DNA from: Seminavis robusta
Taxonomy: Eukaryota; Bacillariophyta; Bacillariophyceae; Naviculales; Naviculaceae
Assembly: GCA_903772945.1 (NCBI GenBank)
Contig: CAICTM010001746.1
Coordinates: 1 to 23,391, forward strand
Direction: 5' to 3'
DNA: 23,391 nt
A model generated the notes under the pieces. That model ran no database searches and had not been told where the DNA came from. It saw only the letters and a program-made list of their open reading frames with translations. Both the position numbers and the translations under genes were made by a program. Of this stretch, positions 18,169 through 23,391 are shown piece by piece (positions within the stretch are counted from its first letter, which is position 1; the number at the start of each line of letters is the position of its first letter).

Positions 18169-18933
18169 CTACCGGTGCCATTGATGCAACAATGTTTTTC
18201 GTGCAATGCCATCAATGAATGCGACATAGTCCTGTTCGACCAAGGATCGATTGTGAGGGGCAAACTCTGCCAGGTTAAACTCCATGGTGCCAACTGTTGT
18301 TCCCAGATTGAGGGACATGGCATTCAAATGATGGCTCAAAAAGGCCCCATCAAACGTGTCGGCTTGGAATGGATCCATTTCATGTCGTTCCAAGCTTTCT
18401 TTGGGGACCATTTGACAGAGGAATTCTCGCACTTGATCGGGTGTCACAAAGCGCCCAATCGTCTTGGGGACCAGTCGCCAGAGCCACAGATAGGGGAACA
18501 TACACATGAGGATACTGGGAGCCACAAAGCTATCTGCATCTTGTTCCAAATATCGTGTCAATTGGGTACTGCCCGATCGACCCCCGGAAATGACAAAGAA
18601 TGGATTGTGGACGTCCATTTGTTGCAGCTGCTTTCCGTACAGCACTTGATCCAACAGCCATGCCAAACCCACCAAGCGTGACATGAAGCATTTCTCCACG
18701 ATGCACAAAGTCAACCATATTCTGGCGCCAGTTGGATAAGGAGGATCATTCTCCAGATCTGCCGTCCACGTGTAATGGAGGTATCGACTTGCTTGGGTAC
18801 GAATGTGCAGCACGTTGGGTGGACGTCCATAGAGCTGGCTTCCCAACCAGACCACTGGAAGCAAGCCCCAGGTTACCAGCGCCAGGATAGAAACTTGAAG
18901 AGCTTTCAGGAGGAGAAGCGCAAACTTGTTCAT
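18169..18933 (-). CDS. sulfotransferase-like protein, N-terminal part only
   Basis: Resembles a membrane-anchored sulfotransferase, an enzyme that moves sulfate from PAPS to carbohydrate, lipid or protein acceptors, usually in the Golgi. The visible part is 254 aa from ATG 18933. It has a hydrophobic N-terminal anchor (about 5-30), as in type II Golgi enzymes. PFFVISGGRSGSTQ (111-124) matches the 5'-phosphosulfate-binding loop. The usual second PAPS motif (3'-phosphate binding, an Arg...Ser block about 80-120 residues later) is absent. The frame closes at TAG 18171-18169, exactly in a strong donor (CACCG|GTAGGT), so real exons may have followed. I found no matching exon between here and the satellite array. 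It is probably truncated, or it has a distant or diverged second exon. It is divergent from the dihydroxy-acid dehydratase gene. Confidence 0.65.
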   Translation of the reverse strand: MNKFALLLLKALQVSILALVTWGLLPVVWLGSQLYGRPPNVLHIRTQASRYLHYTWTADLENDPPYPTGARIWLTLCIVEKCFMSRLVGLAWLLDQVLYGKQLQQMDVHNPFFVISGGRSGSTQLTRYLEQDADSFVAPSILMCMFPYLWLWRLVPKTIGRFVTPDQVREFLCQMVPKESLERHEMDPFQADTFDGAFLSHHLNAMSLNLGTTVGTMEFNLAEFAPHNRSLVEQDYVAFIDGIARKTLLHQWHR

Positions 18934-19359
18934 GGTACAGTTTTCTTTTACTTGCAAGCTATGGTGGGACTTTGTTAGGTCAGATACCCCACATCATCAA
19001 CAACAACATCATCAGCACGGCGTGGTTTGTTCGTATGTTTGTTAATCTACACGTGGTATCCATGTACTGTACCGGTAGTCTACAGTACGTATCTTTCTTT
19101 GGAATTCCTGATTATAGATTCGAGTCGTGTGACCCTAGCGCTATCTTCAAGGTTAGAGCCATGGTTACCACATCAAACCTGCGCGAAACATGCGCGGATG
19201 CAACTCTGTCTTCCCCATCACACAAGGGTTGACATCAACGGCAGGAAGATCTTTCGAGATTTTCTAACCATCATTTTGTTCTTCATCACAGAGGTAGAGG
19301 GATCTGCTACAAGTAAATAAGATAGTTTGTTTCATCACTCAGCCCGAATTGTAATCAAC
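18934..19359. other. divergent promoter region of the sulfotransferase and dehydratase genes
   Basis: This 426-nt spacer separates two start codons facing away from each other, so it should hold both promoters. It contains a TACCGGTA palindrome near its centre and a short CAACAACAACATCATC tract (about 18998-19013). Frames on the plus strand are open but not protein-like. Confidence 0.5.
19070..19077. promoter_or_regulatory. TACCGGTA palindrome in the divergent promoter region
   Basis: Exact copy within TGTACCGGTAGTC, about 137 nt upstream of the sulfotransferase ATG and 283 nt upstream of the dehydratase ATG. It is the only copy in a divergent promoter region. Confidence 0.4.
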
Positions 19360-21784
19360 ATGAAGGTCTCGGCTGGAATCTTGGGACTTTTGTCCCTCCT
19401 TTCTTCAGCCCATGGGTTTGCACCCATTGCTGGCCAAGCAGCCAAGAAGATGCAACCCTTGGCCATGGCTTCCGATGATGAAGACGGTGTCATTCTCAAC
19501 CGGTGGAGTCGGTAAGTTCAGGAAGAAGAAATCTAGAATACAGCTCCAGCTAGAATTGGAATGTCAATGACCCCACCACTTTCCCTTGTATTTTGTGGGG
19601 TATCTTTCCTCCTTTCTCACTTTTTCAATTGCATTATCTATCTTCCGACAGCCACTTGACCCAGCCCAAATCCCAAGGAGCCTCCCAGGCCATGATGTAC
19701 GCCACTGGCCTCACAGAAGAAGATATGAGCAAACCTCAGGTGGGTATCTGTTCGGTTTGGTACGAAGGAAATCCTTGCAATATGCACTTGTTGGAATTGT
19801 CCGAGCACGTCAAGAAGGGAGTCCAAGCGCAAGATTGTGTAGGATACCGATTCAACACCGTCGGTGTCTCGGATGGAATGAGCATGGGAACCAGTGGAAT
19901 GAGATATTCTCTGCAAAGTCGTGATCTTATTGCCGATAGTATGGAAACCACCATGGGAGGTCAATGGTACGATGGATTGATCGCCCTTCCCGGATGCGAC
20001 AAAAACATGCCCGGGTGCATCATGGCCATGGGACGCTTGAATCGACCTGGAATCATGATTTACGGTGGAACCATTCGTGCGGGACGACAACCCTCCAACA
20101 ATGAACCCTTGGATATCGTCAGTGCCTTTCAATCCTATGGAGAATACATCTACGACAAAATTTCCGAAGAGGAACGAAAGGAAATTATTCAACATTCCTG
20201 TCCTGGTCAAGGAGCCTGTGGAGGCATGTACACGGCCAATACCATGGCCACGGCGATTGAAGCTCTGGGCATGTCTTTGCCCTATTCTTCCTCGTCTCCT
20301 GCTGATTCAAAGGAAAAGATTGATGAATGCGTCGACTCGGGAAAGGCCATGCTCAAGTTGCTCGAGATGGATCTCAAACCAAGGGATATCATGACCAAGG
20401 CAGCCTTTGAGAATGCTATTCGAATGGTCATGATGACGGGAGGATCCACCAATGCCGTGTTGCACTTGATCGCCATGAGTCGATCTTGTCAAGATCCCAA
20501 TGTGGCCATTAATTTGGATGACTTCCAGCGAATCTCTGATGTGGTACGTATATTTCAATAATGAGCTTTGTGGTGATGAAGGAGTGGCACTGGTTGCATC
20601 TACTTACTGTTTTCCATGTTGCTGATTCAATTCTGCTCCTTCAATGGCTGCTTTCCCAAACTCTCGACAATCCATTTATTTCAATCGTCCATTTGACTTC
20701 CTTGTTCCAAATTATTAGACCCCATTCTTGGCTGATCTCAAGCCATCTGGAAAGTTTGTCATGGAAGATGTTCAGAACATTGGCGGAACACCGGGAATGA
20801 TCAAATTCTTGATTGACAATGACATGTTTGACGGAGATCAAATGACAGTGACTGGAAAGACCCACAATGAAAATCTTCAGGACTTGAACCACCCAGGATT
20901 GACTCCTGGACAAGAGATTATCCGTCCCTTGTCCGACCCAATCAAGCCCACAGGACACTTGCAGATCATGTATGGAAACTTGTGCCCCGGTGGCGGTGTG
21001 GCCAAGATTACGGGAAAGGAGGGGGAGACCTTCACGGTAAGTCACCATAACAGGCTGCCTACTGTGAGAACGCACGTCATGTTCGTGGTGCAGCCTTGCT
21101 GATAGATTTTTCCGTTTTTGAAAGGGAACCGCACGTGTGTACGACAATGAACAAGAAATGATGAGGAAAGGTATTGAAGAAAAGGAGATCCAGGCAGGTG
21201 ATGTAGTTATCATCCGCTACGAGGGACCGAAGGGAGGACCCGGTCTTCCAGAAATGCTTACTCCCACAAGTGCCATTGTGGGCGCCGGTCTTGGAGATAA
21301 GGTTGCGTTGCTGACGGATGGTCGTTTCAGCGGTGGTAGCCATGGGTTCTGCATTGGTCACATTACTCCAGAGGCACAGGTGAGTGGTTGGTTGATGTTG
21401 TGGAAGAATGGCGTTCCGAGAAAATTACAAAAAGTCACTCACCATGTTGCTACTCTTCGTTTGATTTTGTAGGTTGGTGGACCCATCGCGTTGGTTCAAA
21501 ATGGAGATCCAATCCGAATTGACGCACGAACAGAGGCACGAACAATCGACCTGTTGATTTCTGACGAAGAGTGGGAAAAGCGTCGCCAGGCATGGTCTCC
21601 ACCACCCCTGCGAACAACCCAGGGAACCCTTTTCAAGTACGTGCAGAATGTTGCCACTGCAAGTGAAGGATGCGTGACTGATGAAGTGAATATCGACGGA
21701 GCAGCCGTCATGGCGGCACCCAAAACACCCGCTGTGGCGGAGTTGGAGGCCAGGATTGCTGAGCTCGAACAATACGCCCCGTAG
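19360..21784 (+). CDS. ilvD: plastid-targeted dihydroxy-acid dehydratase
   Basis: Converts 2,3-dihydroxy-3-methyl(iso)valerate to the corresponding 2-keto acid, the third common step of valine and isoleucine synthesis. Five exons (19360-19511, 19652-20543, 20719-21036, 21125-21379, 21473-21784) encode 642 aa. Introns are 140, 175, 88 and 93 nt, all GT-AG and in phase. The N-terminus is a signal peptide ending SSAHG|FAP, which fits the diatom ASAFAP-type plastid address. The mature enzyme follows from [12 protein letters not shown]. Likely iron-sulfur ligands by family knowledge are Cys93 (GNPCNMHL), Cys166 ([10 protein letters not shown]) and Cys240 (GQGACGG). Lys168 is the usual carbamylated residue. 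The catalytic-serine motif [19 protein letters not shown] is intact. The last ~40 residues ([20 protein letters not shown]) are an Ala/Glu-rich extension. The start was chosen for the signal peptide. Confidence 0.95.
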
Positions 21785-22089
21785 ATGTACATGTACATAG
21801 CAGATCCCTTAGTGAGAACGAAATAGTCTGGCTGAATGTCTACTAGCACTCAATGCCTAAGACTGTCTTTCTAGCTGTGCATTTTTCCCGAATGCTCAGA
21901 TAGCTGGCAGCTGCTAGGAAGGCGAGTCGAGTCTTCTTCCAAGAAACTTGAATGACGATTGAGAATCTTAGCAGTATTCCTATAGCACGACAGTTACGGT
22001 AGCTAGCTAGCGAAGCCATACAGTTCCAAACTTGCAGAAGACCCGAAAAGAAATCCCAGACTCGACTCCTGCGTGTTGCAGAAACAGAA
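21785..22089. other. convergent intergenic region after the dehydratase
   Basis: A 305-nt gap between two convergent 3' ends. It begins with ATGTACATGTACAT, a self-complementary stretch overlapping the dehydratase 3' UTR, and contains TAGCTAGCTAGC near 22000. No protein-like frame was seen. Confidence 0.5.
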
Positions 22090-23391
22090 CTAGTTTTTGC
22101 ACCAGATGCTTGGGTTTTCACGCAAGAGACCAAAGACATTGCCCAATTTCTTTGGAGCCCATGATGCGTTCCAATCTCCTCGCATTGCCTCCTTCAATAG
22201 GCCGACGAGAACTTCTGCAGAGGTTGCCGCATCCCGAGCCAAGCCCCGGCCAAGTTTGTTGAGACCACAATAGTAGTTGATTTGTACGCCAACTTCTTCA
22301 ATGGGTTCCATCCGGTCCACGCCGGGTGCAAGTTGAGTCAATTTCGTTGGACCCAGCAGGTCGCCTCCAATGCGAGTCAATGTTGCATTCTCTGCCTTTA
22401 CATGGTTCAAAATCTCCTGACGGTGATTCTGTTCCACACAACCCTTGATATCAATATGTTGAAGATGCACAGACTGCTTCAATGCGACAAATATGATGTC
22501 GAGGTCAGCACGAAAGCCGTTCAAAGTCAAACTCTCCAACCTGTTTCGCCCCAAGACTTTTACCACAGTCTTTGTGATTGCGATGCCCCCGACAGAATCA
22601 GCCATGCCAAGCACTGTTGCAAGGTACAATGTCTTGAGGGTTGGAATGGAGCCAATGGCTGCATACAGAGGATTCCAAACCCAGAGGGGAACGGGCCGTG
22701 AGAGGGTATAATGCGATTCTTGGCACTTGCGGCTCCAAAGCTCCAGCGAAAGGGTTTCCAACTGACGAGAACCCTGCAATGCTTCTGTGAAAGTCTGCCA
22801 AGAGAATTCTCCATGTAGTTTCCAATTGATATTGACGTCCAACTTGACAAGTTGTGGCAACAGTCTCGCCATGGTCCTGCAATGGTCCAAGTGGCTTGCA
22901 AAGTGGTAGGATAACCCATAGACCGGGAATTTTGAAAGCTTTGGGCAGTTTGGAATGAGGTAATTCAATATATCTTGTCGAGTGTATTGATAGTTTGAAG
23001 ATTCAAAGGCACTGTTCAGTACATGTTCCTGGTCTTGCTGGGATTGGAGGCCGCCGCATTGAACGACGGCATCCACCAGCGCCACGATGTCCACCAATGG
23101 TCGATTATTGCGACAAAGACTAACGATTGAGTCAACATTTACTGCCTCAGGGCTGGTCTCAGCTAAGAACGGAATGATTCCACTGGCAAGTAGATCACCT
23201 ATGCGGCACGCTGTTTGGAGTGGGAGTCCTGCTGCCGTCCACGTAGTACTTGGGCTCCATTTCAGCTTCGTGGCTTGTGGAAATTTCTCGCAGAAGGATT
23301 TGATCACTTTCAACCTGGCACCGCCAATGATCAAAAAGGCGAGGGGAGTAATTCTGTTGTGGAATCTGGGTTTGATGGACTGTCCAATTGG
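22090..23391 (-). CDS. ankyrin/LRR-like protein, 5' end outside the window
   Basis: The last 433 codons of a gene that runs off the right edge of the window; the frame is open to the final base. It is a homolog of the protein at 10157-12532. Near the left edge of the protein, TPLAFLIIGGARLKVI aligns with FPLAFFVFNNFEANIL. Leucine-rich repeats follow (LVKLDVNINWKLHG, LETLSLELWS, LESLTLNGFRADL, LQHIDIKGC). The C-terminal block is shared: VQINYYCGLNKLGRG, an RDA-rich helix, then FGLLRENPSIWC. It ends two residues after that Cys and lacks the basic tail of the other member. It probably mediates protein interactions; no enzymatic motif, signal peptide or membrane span is visible in the part seen. 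It is convergent with the dehydratase gene. Confidence 0.75.
   Translation of the reverse strand, partial: PIGQSIKPRFHNRITPLAFLIIGGARLKVIKSFCEKFPQATKLKWSPSTTWTAAGLPLQTACRIGDLLASGIIPFLAETSPEAVNVDSIVSLCRNNRPLVDIVALVDAVVQCGGLQSQQDQEHVLNSAFESSNYQYTRQDILNYLIPNCPKLSKFPVYGLSYHFASHLDHCRTMARLLPQLVKLDVNINWKLHGEFSWQTFTEALQGSRQLETLSLELWSRKCQESHYTLSRPVPLWVWNPLYAAIGSIPTLKTLYLATVLGMADSVGGIAITKTVVKVLGRNRLESLTLNGFRADLDIIFVALKQSVHLQHIDIKGCVEQNHRQEILNHVKAENATLTRIGGDLLGPTKLTQLAPGVDRMEPIEEVGVQINYYCGLNKLGRGLARDAATSAEVLVGLLKEAMRGDWNASWAPKKLGNVFGLLRENPSIWCKN

Noticed and set aside
18175..18681. 168-aa plus-strand frame opposite the sulfotransferase.
   Set aside because: Antisense shadow of a coding exon; the composition does not look like a protein and it has no recognisable motif.

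Overview
The window looks like nuclear DNA of a photosynthetic stramenopile, most probably a pennate diatom. This is inferred from gene structure and protein type, not from a database match. The evidence is: GT-AG introns of mostly 73-175 nt; a dihydroxy-acid dehydratase whose N-terminus is a signal peptide followed by an AHG|FAP motif, the diatom-type plastid address; secreted S1 proteases with appended repeat and Cys-rich modules; and two members of a large-looking ankyrin/LRR-like family. No tRNA, rRNA, CRISPR array, transposase or reverse transcriptase was seen.

Left third (1-8.3 kb, all genes on the minus strand). Two paralogous multi-exon S1 serine proteases (333-2696 and 5169-7798) flank a three-exon protein with an SH3-like N-terminus and a TPR-like region (3453-4825). 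The first protease is intact, with His74/Asp121/Ser231 and an R-IVNG activation site. The second keeps the same exon plan plus one extra intron, but has a 1-nt frameshift near 7200 and two in-frame stops (6052-6054, 5953-5955), so it is called a pseudogene. A 117-nt GT...AG stretch would remove both stops in frame. A ~60-nt repeat lies upstream of the first protease and of the TPR gene.

Middle (8.5-16.6 kb). There is a membrane-anchored aldo/keto reductase (8554-9738, minus), a 791-aa ankyrin/LRR-like protein (10157-12532, minus), and a single-exon orphan with a basic tail (13425-14426, plus). A four-exon RAD51 recombinase (15043-16579, minus) is convergent with the orphan.

Right part (16.6-23.4 kb). 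A ~780-nt degenerate tandem array with a GGAATTGTGAGRAATC core (17137-17919) lies next to a sulfotransferase-like gene (18169-18933, minus). That gene ends at a good splice donor with no recognisable following exon. It is divergent from the plastid dihydroxy-acid dehydratase (19360-21784, plus, five exons). The window ends inside a second ankyrin/LRR-like gene (22090-23391, minus, 5' end missing), which shares its C-terminal signature with the one at 10-12.5 kb.

The genes do not form a pathway; this is an ordinary eukaryotic gene neighbourhood. The most unusual signals are the decaying protease paralog with a possible new intron, the seven intergenic copies of the palindrome TACCGGTA, the satellite next to the truncated sulfotransferase, and the ankyrin/LRR-like family with its GLLRExPSxWC ending.
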